A stretch of 33,952 nucleotides of DNA from assembly GCA_016779265.1 (NCBI GenBank), contig JADHNY010000036.1, positions 1 through 33,952 of the forward strand, given 5' to 3'. This DNA is from Pirellulales bacterium. GTDB taxonomy: Bacteria; Planctomycetota; Planctomycetia; Pirellulales; UBA1268. Made by a program: the position numbers and the translations under genes. Positions 1 through 7,440 of this stretch are shown in pieces; within the stretch, counting starts at the first letter, position 1; the number at the start of each line of letters is the position of its first letter. The notes below the pieces were generated by a model. It worked only from the letters and a program-made list of their open reading frames with translations. It was not told the DNA's origin and did not search any database.

Positions 1-958
1 GGCCATCACTCACCTGAAGCCCGATGGCAGGCGTCGATACTGATGGAAGCGATGAGCGGCGAACGTCAGCGGGAGCATTGGCGTCAGCTGCTTGCTGTGG
101 GACAGGCGGAGCTGTCGTGGCCACGGCCTGCGGCATGCCAAGCTCGGCACGCACATCGACGATTGCTCCCTGGACGTAGGCGAGCGAGCGACGAATGCGG
201 TCGGCAAGTCGTTCTTCCAGTGCGATCCGCGACGCTTCGCTCTCGTTGAGGTCGGCCATCGCAGGCTCTAACGCTCCTGCGTAGACCAGACCAGAACGAA
301 GATCTGTGACGGCCACGTCTTCCGGCTCGAGCCCGGCGATGGACGCGGCCACCAGCACGCGAATCGAACGTGCACGCACGCGGTCGAGAGCAGCATCTTC
401 GTCCGTCTCAATGTTCACGCTCGCCGTCTGACGAGGGCCACTGCCAAGCCCACGGCCAGGCCCAAGACTCGCCCGTGCTTCCTGATCGTAAAGCACGGCT
501 GCCCGTCGGATGCCCGGCATCGAGCAGAGCACCAGCGAGAGTTCCTCCTGGGTGGCGATACGGAGTCGCTCATCCTGAGCCGATCGACTCTGCCAAGGGC
601 TGCTCGTCTCCATCACTCGTCGCAGACTTCCGCCAAACTCACGAGGGAGTGCTTCGGCATCGACGAGCGCACGCATGTAGCTGCTCTGCCGCCCCTTGGG
701 CACGAGAATCCGACCACCGTCAATCGTGTAGTCGGTCAGCTTTGCCCTATCGAAGGCAGCCTCCATTAGCGCCAGTTCGCTCGACGGGAGAATGGTGTCG
801 GCCAGGAGAGGCACGCTGCCGACGCGAGATTCTTCCCGCAGCTGCCATGCGGCGAGGCCTGCCGCCGCTACGACGAGGCCGAGTGCAACCACTCGCATTG
901 GTGAGAAAAGACGCGGACCGCTTTGAGCTGGTTCGTATGTCAAGGAATGTGCCTCCAT
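1..958 (-). CDS. fliF: FliF/YscJ-family flagellar M-ring protein, partial (C-terminus beyond window)
   Basis: The reverse strand is open from an ATG at 958 to the window edge (319 codons seen). Residues about 21-40 form one hydrophobic helix (MRVVALGLVVAAAGLAAW). It is followed by a FliF-like domain: a DYTIDGGRILVP segment, a YMRALVDAEALP segment, an RIATQEELSLVLCSMPGIRRAAVLYD segment split as RIATQEELSLVL and MPGIRRAAVLYD, and a late VLVAASIAGLEPEDVAVTD segment, matching the family's 'total periplasmic ring-building' pattern seen in FliF and YscJ. FliF proteins form the MS ring at the base of the flagellum and are normally about 550 aa, so roughly 40% is missing to the left. AAAGG lies 6 nt before ATG 958; an in-frame TTG at 943 has GGAGG 8 nt upstream and is an alternative start. 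Family assignment is by pattern, not by search. Confidence 0.75.
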   Translation of the reverse strand, partial: MEAHSLTYEPAQSGPRLFSPMRVVALGLVVAAAGLAAWQLREESRVGSVPLLADTILPSSELALMEAAFDRAKLTDYTIDGGRILVPKGRQSSYMRALVDAEALPREFGGSLRRVMETSSPWQSRSAQDERLRIATQEELSLVLCSMPGIRRAAVLYDQEARASLGPGRGLGSGPRQTASVNIETDEDAALDRVRARSIRVLVAASIAGLEPEDVAVTDLRSGLVYAGALEPAMADLNESEASRIALEERLADRIRRSLAYVQGAIVDVRAELGMPQAVATTAPPVPQQAADANAPADVRRSSLPSVSTPAIGLQVSDG

Positions 959-1007
959 GCACAGCCTTTGGTGTTATGTCGTTGTGTATCGATGCTCGCG
1001 TGACTGG

Positions 1008-1781
1008 CTAGGCGGCCAGCTTCTGCGTCTGCGGCATTGGGAGCCGAATCGTGAAGGCTGACCCACCTTCAGGGCAGTTGACCGCTTCAATCCCACCGCC
1101 AAGTTCTTCGATCAAAACGCGAGCCGCGGCCAGACCAACACCGGTACCCGCGGGCTTGGTGGTGAAGCCAGGTTCAAAGAGCCATGCTTTGGCATGCATG
1201 CTCAGGCCGTCGCCCGAATCTGCAACTTCGATTTCAAGCGCGTCCGCATACTGCACGCTCGTCAACACCACCTCACCGTTGGGACCAGCAGCATCAATCG
1301 CATTGTTGACGAGCGTCCTCAGCACGCGGCGGATGGCATCTGGATCAACATGCAGTCGTCCATCATCCACATCGATGAGGAAGGTCGGCAGGCGGGCTCC
1401 GCGTTCACGTCCGTCGTGGATCGCGTCTTCAACGACCGCTTCCAGCACGCTGCGGGTTGCCACCCATTGCCGAGCTGTGGTCTGTGGGGCAGCGAGATCG
1501 CTGACATGATGCAGCGTGCGAGTGATCGCCTCTGCTTCCTCTGCCAGATGTCGAAAATGCCGCTGTGCGTGCTCGCCAGCCTGCTCTTCTTTGGAGCGGT
1601 CGAGTTCCATGTGCAGTCGCTCGATGCGGTGCCGCAACCGCTCCACCGTCGTGGTGATCACCGTCGGCAGGCCCCCGCCGGCAAGCGGTCGACAAACACG
1701 TGCAGGCCCGACACGGGTCTGGGCAACCATCGGCAGAATCCGCTGTCGAAAATCGGCAGTGAGGTCTTCGTTGGCACGCAT
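1008..1781 (-). CDS. Histidine-kinase-like ATPase protein, apparently without phosphoacceptor His
   Basis: This 257 aa protein ends in a clear GHKL ATPase domain: N box LVNNAIDAAG (about 157-166), G1 box DSGDG (188-192), F box LFEPGFTTKP (201-210) and G2 box GTGVGLAAAR (212-221). This is the NtrB/FlrB-like end of the kinase family. The N-terminal 150 residues are helical and charged, but the usual H-box (H-E-x-x-N/T-P) of the dimerisation helix is not visible; only an RHFRHLAEEAEAITRTLHH helix is present. There is no membrane segment, so it is cytoplasmic. The ATG at 1781 has AGGA 8 nt upstream; an upstream in-frame GTG at 1832 has no ribosome site. It lies 49 bp before the fliF-like gene, suggesting a flagellar regulator or an ATP-binding partner protein, which is inference. 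Confidence 0.75.
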   Translation of the reverse strand: MRANEDLTADFRQRILPMVAQTRVGPARVCRPLAGGGLPTVITTTVERLRHRIERLHMELDRSKEEQAGEHAQRHFRHLAEEAEAITRTLHHVSDLAAPQTTARQWVATRSVLEAVVEDAIHDGRERGARLPTFLIDVDDGRLHVDPDAIRRVLRTLVNNAIDAAGPNGEVVLTSVQYADALEIEVADSGDGLSMHAKAWLFEPGFTTKPAGTGVGLAAARVLIEELGGGIEAVNCPEGGSAFTIRLPMPQTQKLAA

Positions 1782-1857
1782 GTGAGGATTCCTGATGCTG
1801 TCAGAGACGAGAGGCAACAACGCGTTCAGCACCGAGGCGGGAGACGGTGCAGAGCGT

Positions 1858-2622
1858 TTAATGGGTCAGGCTGGGGGTGACTGCCGGTGCTGCCAGGACG
1901 TTGTCCATCAGCCAGCGGTTGACATCCGCCAACACGCCACGCGTGAGCCGCTGAACAGATGGGTAAACCCGAATGGCGAGCGTGGCGCCCGCTGCATGGA
2001 AGACCCGCAGTGTGCGGTCAATCGAGGCCGCTTCGCGGTCACAACGATCGCGGTCGGTGCACATCAGCATTGGAAGACGCCGCACCTCCGGCAGTCGCGA
2101 CAGGCTTCCGTCGTCGAGAGGGAAAGGCCCGCCAAGTGACACACCTCCGGCCACCTCGCCGGCGTAGCGACAGGCCATCCGCAGGGCTGTGGTGCCTCCT
2201 TCCCCAACGCCGAGGAGGAAAATGCGATCCGGATGGAGACTTGCCGAATCGCGGCCGCGGTCGATCGCCTCCCAGAGGGCCGCATCGGGATCCGCTGCGG
2301 CGGCAGGGGTTTCAATCGCCACATAGTTGCGGAGACTCAGCCGGGTCATCGCCCTGCCGAGGTCAAACGGACGCTGGCGATCGGGAATCCAGACCACCAA
2401 CGGATACCGATAGCCCGGCTCATAGCCCTGCGGCAGGAACAGTCGAGAGCCCTCGGGCTTGGGATGGGCGGCAGGCCGGCGGCGGGGCAGGCGAGGTGCG
2501 GATCCGGAAGACGAAGAACGCCCTTCGATCTCCTCCGACGTCACAACACGGAGGCGGGGTGCCACCGACTCAGTCGATGGAGCGAAACAGCGCAGCGGCG
2601 TGTTCGACAAGCGGCCCTTCAT
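1858..2622 (-). CDS. Alpha/beta-hydrolase-fold protein, probably catalytically inactive
   Basis: This 254 aa protein resembles phospholipase/carboxylesterase-type alpha/beta hydrolases (dienelactone hydrolase or PHB-depolymerase-like): a strand YPLVVWIP (about 73-80), a helix ending in HPDRIFLLGVGEGGTTALRMA (130-150) and a later strand LPMLMCTDRDRCD (183-195). The nucleophile elbow reads G-V-G-E-G (138-142), so glycine replaces the catalytic Ser of G-x-S-x-G. The expected C-terminal His is also absent near YPSVQRLT (220-227). The first 60 residues are basic and low in complexity, with no signal peptide. ATG 2622 has GGAGG 7 nt upstream. It lies 76 bp before the kinase-like gene on the same strand. 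Without the triad a binding or scaffold role is more likely than esterase activity; the actual function is unknown. Confidence 0.7.
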   Translation of the reverse strand: MKGRLSNTPLRCFAPSTESVAPRLRVVTSEEIEGRSSSSGSAPRLPRRRPAAHPKPEGSRLFLPQGYEPGYRYPLVVWIPDRQRPFDLGRAMTRLSLRNYVAIETPAAAADPDAALWEAIDRGRDSASLHPDRIFLLGVGEGGTTALRMACRYAGEVAGGVSLGGPFPLDDGSLSRLPEVRRLPMLMCTDRDRCDREAASIDRTLRVFHAAGATLAIRVYPSVQRLTRGVLADVNRWLMDNVLAAPAVTPSLTH

Positions 2623-2718
2623 CCTGACTCCTCCTCAAAACAGTGGTGGCAGGCAGACGCCCGCTCAACGCATGGAGGTGCCGCAGGGCCCCATCCATGG
2701 AGGAAGGGTTTTAGTCAA

Positions 2719-2734
2719 AGCAAACAGGTGGCCA
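2719..2734 (-). promoter_or_regulatory. Candidate sigma-54 promoter
   Basis: On the minus strand the site reads TGGCCACCTGTTTGCT. It has the GG-N10-GC spacing and the TGGC and TTGCT blocks of the -24/-12 consensus, with three mismatches inside the -24 box. It would start transcription near 2708, about 86 nt before the hydrolase-like gene, in a cluster with fliF and an NtrB-like kinase. A TTGACT 35 bp-type box overlaps the next bases, so a sigma-70 reading cannot be excluded. The rest of 2623-2913 shows no gene. Confidence 0.35.
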
Positions 2735-2913
2735 CAACGGCAGACTCACTCCATGTGTCCGCCTCTGGTGCACACTCCTAAAAGCCGCGTAGACAGGGCA
2801 AGCCTGGTAAGCAGCCGCCGCGACGTGCTCTCCCTGCCTGCGAGGCCACGAACAGCGATGAAACGCAGTCTGACGGACGCCCGCAGCCAGAAGGCCCGAT
2901 CCTCCGCAGGCTG

Positions 2914-5196
2914 CTAGTCGTCCGTACGAGGCTCTGCATCAGCGTCGGCAGGTGCAGCGATCTGCACACGGGCTTCCTGAGCCGGTCGCGGCCGTCGGCT
3001 GGAGGCCCAGCCGGCGGCGAGCAGCAGGAGCACAACGACAACCAGCAGGCCCCCAAAGATGCTTTCGAGCTGCCTCGCTGCCGCAGGTTCGGTCTCGGGT
3101 AGCCAACGCAGGGTGCGGCCGATGATCAGCGGAGATTCCTGCGGTGCCTCGTCAGCCGCGTTTGCAGCGAGGGGGTAGCGGTAGCGTTTGAAGGCGAAGC
3201 CTGCGACCTCAACGTCCTCGGTGATTCGCTCGCCAGTGGGCATGCCCGCGGGCAGCTCGAGCACGCAGCAGACCAACGGATAGTTCTCCTGGAGCCGGTC
3301 ATTGATCTGCACGGCAGTCGGTGTACTGACAAAGACATACAGCTCCCAGTAGTGGTCAGTACCGAGCTGCTGCTGGCGATAGGGATCGTCAATCGCGATG
3401 CGGATGGCGCGACGAGCGGTGCCACGGATCCGGAGAGGGCTGCCGCGGTGCGTCTCCAGCCATCTCACCTGAGGATCGATCAGTTCAAGAATCGCCACGT
3501 CGCTGCTGGCGTTCTCAAGGCCGTCTGGCTTCGCCCGTCCTGCTGCCGCAAGCGTGCCATAGAAGGCGTCGGCATCGTCTGCGACCAGTTTGCGGCCGTC
3601 TTTGACCGCATCAAACAGACCGTAGTCCATCCCCAATGCCCCAAGCGGAGTGCCCGGACGCCAGGCGACTCGATGGGTGGCGAGCGTGAGTGCGGGCGGT
3701 GGTGAGAGTGGTCCAGCTTCATGCCCCACCAGCACACCGACCGCATCGGCAGGCTCGTCGATTGCCGTCTCCCGTGGCCAGGCGTCTGGAACATGCTCTG
3801 CGATCAGGTCCATCGTCTTCCCGTCGCTGTCGGTGAGTCGCACCAGGTGGACGGTCTGCCGGCTGTGCCGCTCGGTGAATTCTGCTGAGAGTGGCAACTC
3901 GCGAACCATGACCGCGCGACCACTGACGCGAACCAACTGATCGGTATCGCCACTCGCCTGAGGGGCAGACTCCAGGTCAAGACCGCTTGGGGGCGTGGCC
4001 TCTCGATTCCAGCTCTCACGAAGGCCGGCAGGAGCAGCCGCAAGACGAGCGAGGAGCTTCAGGGAGACATCGAGGCGTGCATCACTCCACTGAGAGATCG
4101 ACCCGAGAGCAGCCCGGTCAGCAGCAGCAAGACCGAACCGGCTGAAATAGGCTTCGGCGGTCAGCGGCTCTGCCGCGGTGGCCCAGCCGGCGGTGCAGCA
4201 CAGCAGTGTCGCGAGCAGGACCGCCCGAGCATGCGTGTGACGGTAAGGTCGGCGTGACCGGCGTCGGAGAAAGAGGATGATTCCAGCCATGGCGATGATT
4301 CCTCCGGTCCAGAGCAGCACGAGTGTGATGTTGGTGTCTGCCGGCTTCGTGGGTGGTGTGAGCGGAATGGGAGTCCGGGACATCAGCAACGGGGCGGTCC
4401 GAATCGTATCGGTCGCCTGATATGCCCACCGCTTGAAGAAGAATCCTACGACGTCGACCGGCTCAATAATCCGCATTCCAGGATGCACCGCTGGGGGAAG
4501 CTCCAGGAAGTACACGACAACTGGTGACGCTGGCCCTCCCTCAGGATCGAGCCAACCCTGCCAGTAGCCCTCGATTCCCAGCGCATTGGCGGCCGCTTCG
4601 ACCCGCTGCAGCCGTCGCAGCGTGCCTCGCATCCGCACCGGCTTGCCGCGAAAACTTCGAGGCTGGCCAAACAGCTCACTGAACCCAACAGGAGATCCAG
4701 CGCTGCGAGCGAGAGTGGTGGCATCCGTGGTGAGCAGAGTCTCCCAGAGTGCGAACCAGGCATCGCTGTCGTCGTCGCGAAACACCGTGTCATCGCGAAC
4801 CTTCGCCAGCACTTCAGCCGGGGCTCCCCGGTCATTTGCCAGTCCAGCGAATGGCTGAGGGTCGGGCTCGATCACCACGGCGTCGGCGATCTCGCCATCA
4901 ACGGTGCCGCGTGCCCCGCCACGCAGTCGGGTATCCACCTGCGTTGGTGCTGGCCCACTCGGAGGCCGGAGAAAGGTCTCCTCAACCCACAGCCCAAGCA
5001 GGATCAGTACGAGGGCCGGTGGCATCACCAGCCAGAACAGCCGGCGTCGCTCACCCCGTTCGAGAAAGTTGCGAGGCGGCGAGGGGCGGTGACGGGAGGC
5101 TTCGTCGACTGAAGAGCGATTAACGCTCACCCACACATCGCCTGCGTCGTCGCCAGTGGGAGCCGCATGCTCCTCGGCGTGCCCATCAGCACGCAT
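2914..5196 (-). CDS. Large duplicated membrane protein of the cytochrome oxidase block, unknown function
   Basis: The protein is about 760 aa. It has a cytoplasmic charged N-terminus, a membrane helix at about 55-72, a soluble module (130-278), a helix at 292-311 followed by a basic stop-transfer stretch (RRRSRR), a second hydrophobic run at 324-343 ending AGWATAAEP that looks like a signal peptide with a cleavage site, a second soluble module (345-700) and a last helix at 713-730. The two modules share a pattern: G-x-P-[VL]-R-x-R-G-T-x-R-R, then YW, then LELP-x-x-x-P-x-x-R-I-x-E-x-V-x-V-x-G-F-x-F-K-R, then P-L-[LI]-x-x-R-T. This points to duplication and fusion of two membrane-anchored proteins. 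The start overlaps the preceding gene by 11 bp (GTG 5199 is an alternative). It is the last gene of the respiratory block. I do not recognise a named family. Confidence 0.8.
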   Translation of the reverse strand: MRADGHAEEHAAPTGDDAGDVWVSVNRSSVDEASRHRPSPPRNFLERGERRRLFWLVMPPALVLILLGLWVEETFLRPPSGPAPTQVDTRLRGGARGTVDGEIADAVVIEPDPQPFAGLANDRGAPAEVLAKVRDDTVFRDDDSDAWFALWETLLTTDATTLARSAGSPVGFSELFGQPRSFRGKPVRMRGTLRRLQRVEAAANALGIEGYWQGWLDPEGGPASPVVVYFLELPPAVHPGMRIIEPVDVVGFFFKRWAYQATDTIRTAPLLMSRTPIPLTPPTKPADTNITLVLLWTGGIIAMAGIILFLRRRSRRPYRHTHARAVLLATLLCCTAGWATAAEPLTAEAYFSRFGLAAADRAALGSISQWSDARLDVSLKLLARLAAAPAGLRESWNREATPPSGLDLESAPQASGDTDQLVRVSGRAVMVRELPLSAEFTERHSRQTVHLVRLTDSDGKTMDLIAEHVPDAWPRETAIDEPADAVGVLVGHEAGPLSPPPALTLATHRVAWRPGTPLGALGMDYGLFDAVKDGRKLVADDADAFYGTLAAAGRAKPDGLENASSDVAILELIDPQVRWLETHRGSPLRIRGTARRAIRIAIDDPYRQQQLGTDHYWELYVFVSTPTAVQINDRLQENYPLVCCVLELPAGMPTGERITEDVEVAGFAFKRYRYPLAANAADEAPQESPLIIGRTLRWLPETEPAAARQLESIFGGLLVVVVLLLLAAGWASSRRPRPAQEARVQIAAPADADAEPRTDD

Positions 5197-5599
5197 CACT
5201 GCCTAACGAGTTGCTGCCTAACGGATGACTGCCGAACGCATGGCTACCTGCCGTCACCGGCGCCCGCGAAGGTGCCACGGCCGCCTTTGCCTGCTGTTCA
5301 AGCACCTGCCGCACGACTGCATCGGGGCCACCAGCCAGCTGCTGACGACGATACTCCCGCCAGATATACATGCCGAAGCATCCGGCCAAGGTGAAGGGCA
5401 TCGCAAGCATCAGGAGGATGCTATAGAAGTAGCCGCGGGCCATATTGGTGGCGGCATCGTCACTGGCAATCACGCCATCCTTGCAAGTGGGGCAACCCCA
5501 GGCTTCCCCTCCGAGACCAAACAGCAACAGTGCAACGAGTAGAACAGCCAGGGTGATCGACACGCTGCGGCTTGAGCGAACTGACATCAGCTGAAACAT
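5186..5599 (-). CDS. Small two-helix membrane protein with CPTCK motif
   Basis: This 137 aa protein has a first hydrophobic segment (about 13-34, possibly a signal peptide) followed directly by GCPTCKDG, then a short linker and a second helix GYFYSILLMLAMPFTLAGCF (56-75), then a basic IWREYRRQQ end facing the cytoplasm. The Cys pair would lie on the outer face of the membrane and could bind metal or be a redox pair; this is inference. The C-terminus consists of GS[HN]xx pentapeptides encoded by a 15 bp tandem repeat. AGGAG lies 5 nt before ATG 5599. It sits between the DUF420 gene and the large duplicated membrane protein, so an oxidase-assembly role is plausible. It resembles small conserved planctomycete proteins that lack a functional name. 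Confidence 0.8.
   Translation of the reverse strand: MFQLMSVRSSRSVSITLAVLLVALLLFGLGGEAWGCPTCKDGVIASDDAATNMARGYFYSILLMLAMPFTLAGCFGMYIWREYRRQQLAGGPDAVVRQVLEQQAKAAVAPSRAPVTAGSHAFGSHPLGSNSLGSDAC
5201..5245. repeat. Three 15 bp tandem repeats inside the CPTCK gene
   Basis: Units 5201-5215, 5216-5230 and 5231-5245 share the pattern GCC[TG]AACG-x-x-[TA]TG-x-CT. They encode the pentapeptides S[HN]xxG near the protein C-terminus. They are diverged copies, so the repeat is not very recent. Confidence 0.7.
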
Positions 5600-5721
5600 G
5601 CGGTCTCCTCTCCTCCCTCTACGATAGCCGCTTCCATACCACCGGGCGACCTGTAGGGAATGCGGCCACGAGCTCTATGCCATGCCCGAGGACCGAGTTC
5701 ACCCCAGAAACGCTCCTGAAA

Positions 5722-6156
5722 TCAGTTCCCAGGGAAAAGGTGGTAGAGCATCAGATAGATCACCACCCCGGTAATCGACACATAGAGCCAGATCGGCAGC
5801 GTGATGCGACCGAGACGCCGGTGCGCATCCCAGCGGGCTTTCCATGCCAGGAAGAACATCCGCAGTGCGAGAATAGGGACAGCTGCCGCGAGAAAAACGT
5901 GGGTAATAAGAATCGTAAAATAAACAGGCCTCACCAGGCCTTCGCCCTGGAACGGACGACTTCCCTCCAAGGCATGGTAGGTCAGATACGACACGAGAAA
6001 GACGGCTGACACCGCAAAGGCTGCCACCATGGCTGCTCGGTGGGCCTTGGTCTTCCCGCTTCGGATCGCGATCCAGCCCGCGATCAACAGCACCGCAGCG
6101 ATCGAGTTGAGGACTGCGTTGAGTGTTGCCAGTGGATGAACGGCAAGCAGGCTCAC
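5722..6156 (-). CDS. DUF420 family membrane protein (CtaM/YozB-like), oxidase maturation
   Basis: This 144 aa protein has four hydrophobic helices with the DUF420 pattern: LATLNAVLNSIAAVLLIAGW, KTKAHRAAMVAAFAVSAVFL with SYLTYHALEGS, YFTILITHVFLAAAVPIL and a final YVSITGVVIYLMLYHLFP. Conserved His residues lie in AHRAAM, YHALEG, THVFLA and AHRRLG. DUF420 proteins such as CtaM are required for maturation of haem-A cytochrome oxidases in Firmicutes. Its ATG overlaps the SCO stop codon by 4 nt (ATGA), so the two are probably translationally coupled. It is located in the cytoplasmic membrane. Confidence 0.88.
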   Translation of the reverse strand: MSLLAVHPLATLNAVLNSIAAVLLIAGWIAIRSGKTKAHRAAMVAAFAVSAVFLVSYLTYHALEGSRPFQGEGLVRPVYFTILITHVFLAAAVPILALRMFFLAWKARWDAHRRLGRITLPIWLYVSITGVVIYLMLYHLFPGN

Positions 6157-6830
6157 GACTCTGGATCCTCCGACGGCGTCTCGCCAGCAGGCGTTTCGGT
6201 CACAGACGCCGCTTCAGCGAGCACGTCGCGAATGGTTTTCTTCATCACCGCAACCCGGTCAGGCTGCAGAAGGTGGAAGCTGCCGCGGAGTCGCCCTTGG
6301 CGATCGAAGATGACTCCTCGCTCCGAGTGCACCCCGACCTCCGCTGGCAAGAAAAAGGTGGTGTTGGCGATCCGCTTGATCTCTTCCATATCGCCAGTAA
6401 GAAACTTCCAGCGTTCCGGGTCCGCCTCGAACCGCTGCGCATAGTGATCCAACACATTCGGCAGATCGTTTTCCGGATCGCAAGTGATGCTCACTGCCAT
6501 CAGATCGGGGTCGTCGATCTCCGCCAGCACATCAGCCAGGGCCTGGTTCTCTCGAAAACAGGGGCCGGGGCAGCTTGAGAAGAAGATGCTGCCGATCCAG
6601 ACTTTACCGGCGAGCGAGGCAGACTCGAATGTCTCCCCACGCTGGTCCGTCATCGTGAATGGATCGATCGGCTTACCTGGCGACACCTGCTCCGGTGCCG
6701 GCAACACCTCATCCTGGTTCTCCGCGATCGCCAGTGGCTCCTCCTTGTCAGCACGCTGGCAGCCAGGCAGCAGCACGCTCACAGCTGTGAGGCATGCAAG
6801 GAAGGAGACATGGTGACGAACGCAGATCAT
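6153..6830 (-). CDS. SCO1/SenC copper chaperone lipoprotein
   Basis: This 225 aa thioredoxin-fold protein carries the SCO copper site: CPGPC (C87, C91) after WIGSIFFSS, and H168 in VGVHSERGVIFD. It starts with a lipoprotein signal (MICVRHHVSFLACLTAVSVL, lipobox LPGC, C24), so it is anchored outside the cytoplasmic membrane. SCO proteins deliver copper to the CuA site of oxidase subunit II or reduce its cysteines. ATG 6830 shares one base with the stop of the subunit IV gene (TGATG) and its own stop overlaps DUF420, showing tight coupling in the oxidase block. Confidence 0.92.
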   Translation of the reverse strand: MICVRHHVSFLACLTAVSVLLPGCQRADKEEPLAIAENQDEVLPAPEQVSPGKPIDPFTMTDQRGETFESASLAGKVWIGSIFFSSCPGPCFRENQALADVLAEIDDPDLMAVSITCDPENDLPNVLDHYAQRFEADPERWKFLTGDMEEIKRIANTTFFLPAEVGVHSERGVIFDRQGRLRGSFHLLQPDRVAVMKKTIRDVLAEAASVTETPAGETPSEDPES

Positions 6831-7366
6831 CAGTGGGCCTCCTCAGCACCCGCCTTCGCTTCGGCAGCAGTTCCGGCTTGATGCATCAAGGCTTCATCGG
6901 AAGGACGTGCCATGTAGAGCAGACGCTCCTGAGACACCATGCGACTGCGGTATCCGATATCAGGCACCAGCATGATCGCAAGGAAGATTGCCATCATTGC
7001 AGCGGGGATCGTGAGCACATACTTCCAGTTTGCTTCCCAGAGGACGTGCATAAAGAAGAGCACGACCAGCATCGCCTTGGTGCAGGAGACGGCCATCATG
7101 AATGCCCAGCCCACCTGTGGCTCATCCCGCCAGGGCCAGAGAGGCGAGTAGGTGAAGAAAGACATTGTGGTGAGCACGCACAACGCGACGAAAACGGCCA
7201 CGTACACACGCAGGCCGCCGTGACTCTCATCGTGGGAGGCTTCGACCACGGCCGCGGCCGGCGCGGCGGTTTCAGGCAGACCGCCTGGGGTCGTGCGGGG
7301 GCCGTGCTCGCTGCTCCCGGCATCCGCAGAAGACGAGGAGCCGTTGGGGGCATCGGAGTTGGACAT
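6830..7366 (-). CDS. ctaF: Cytochrome c oxidase subunit IV (prokaryotic type)
   Basis: This 178 aa protein has a Ser/Ala/Pro-rich, disordered N-terminus of about 50 residues and three membrane helices: VYVAVFVALCVLTTMSFF, VGWAFMMAVSCTKAMLVVLF followed by FMHVLWEANWKY, and VLTIPAAMMAIFLAIMLVPD. The KAMLVVLFFMH motif is typical of the COX4_pro/CtaF family. GGAG lies 8 nt before ATG 7366. It follows subunit III with a gap of 74 bp and overlaps the SCO gene by one base. Confidence 0.88.
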   Translation of the reverse strand: MSNSDAPNGSSSSADAGSSEHGPRTTPGGLPETAAPAAAVVEASHDESHGGLRVYVAVFVALCVLTTMSFFTYSPLWPWRDEPQVGWAFMMAVSCTKAMLVVLFFMHVLWEANWKYVLTIPAAMMAIFLAIMLVPDIGYRSRMVSQERLLYMARPSDEALMHQAGTAAEAKAGAEEAH

Positions 7367-7440
7367 TGATCATGCTCCGTTTGAAGTATGTGCAAGGGGT
7401 GTGTGGGCAAGGCCTCTGCGGCCGCCGCGATTGAGCCGAC

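Noticed and set aside
370..1011. Plus-strand open frame of 213 codons
   Set aside because: Antisense to the fliF-like gene, which shows family motifs; the plus frame is Arg/Ser/Pro-rich without motifs.
1959..2627. Plus-strand open frame of 222 codons
   Set aside because: Antisense shadow of the hydrolase-like gene, low-complexity Arg/Gly/Pro content.
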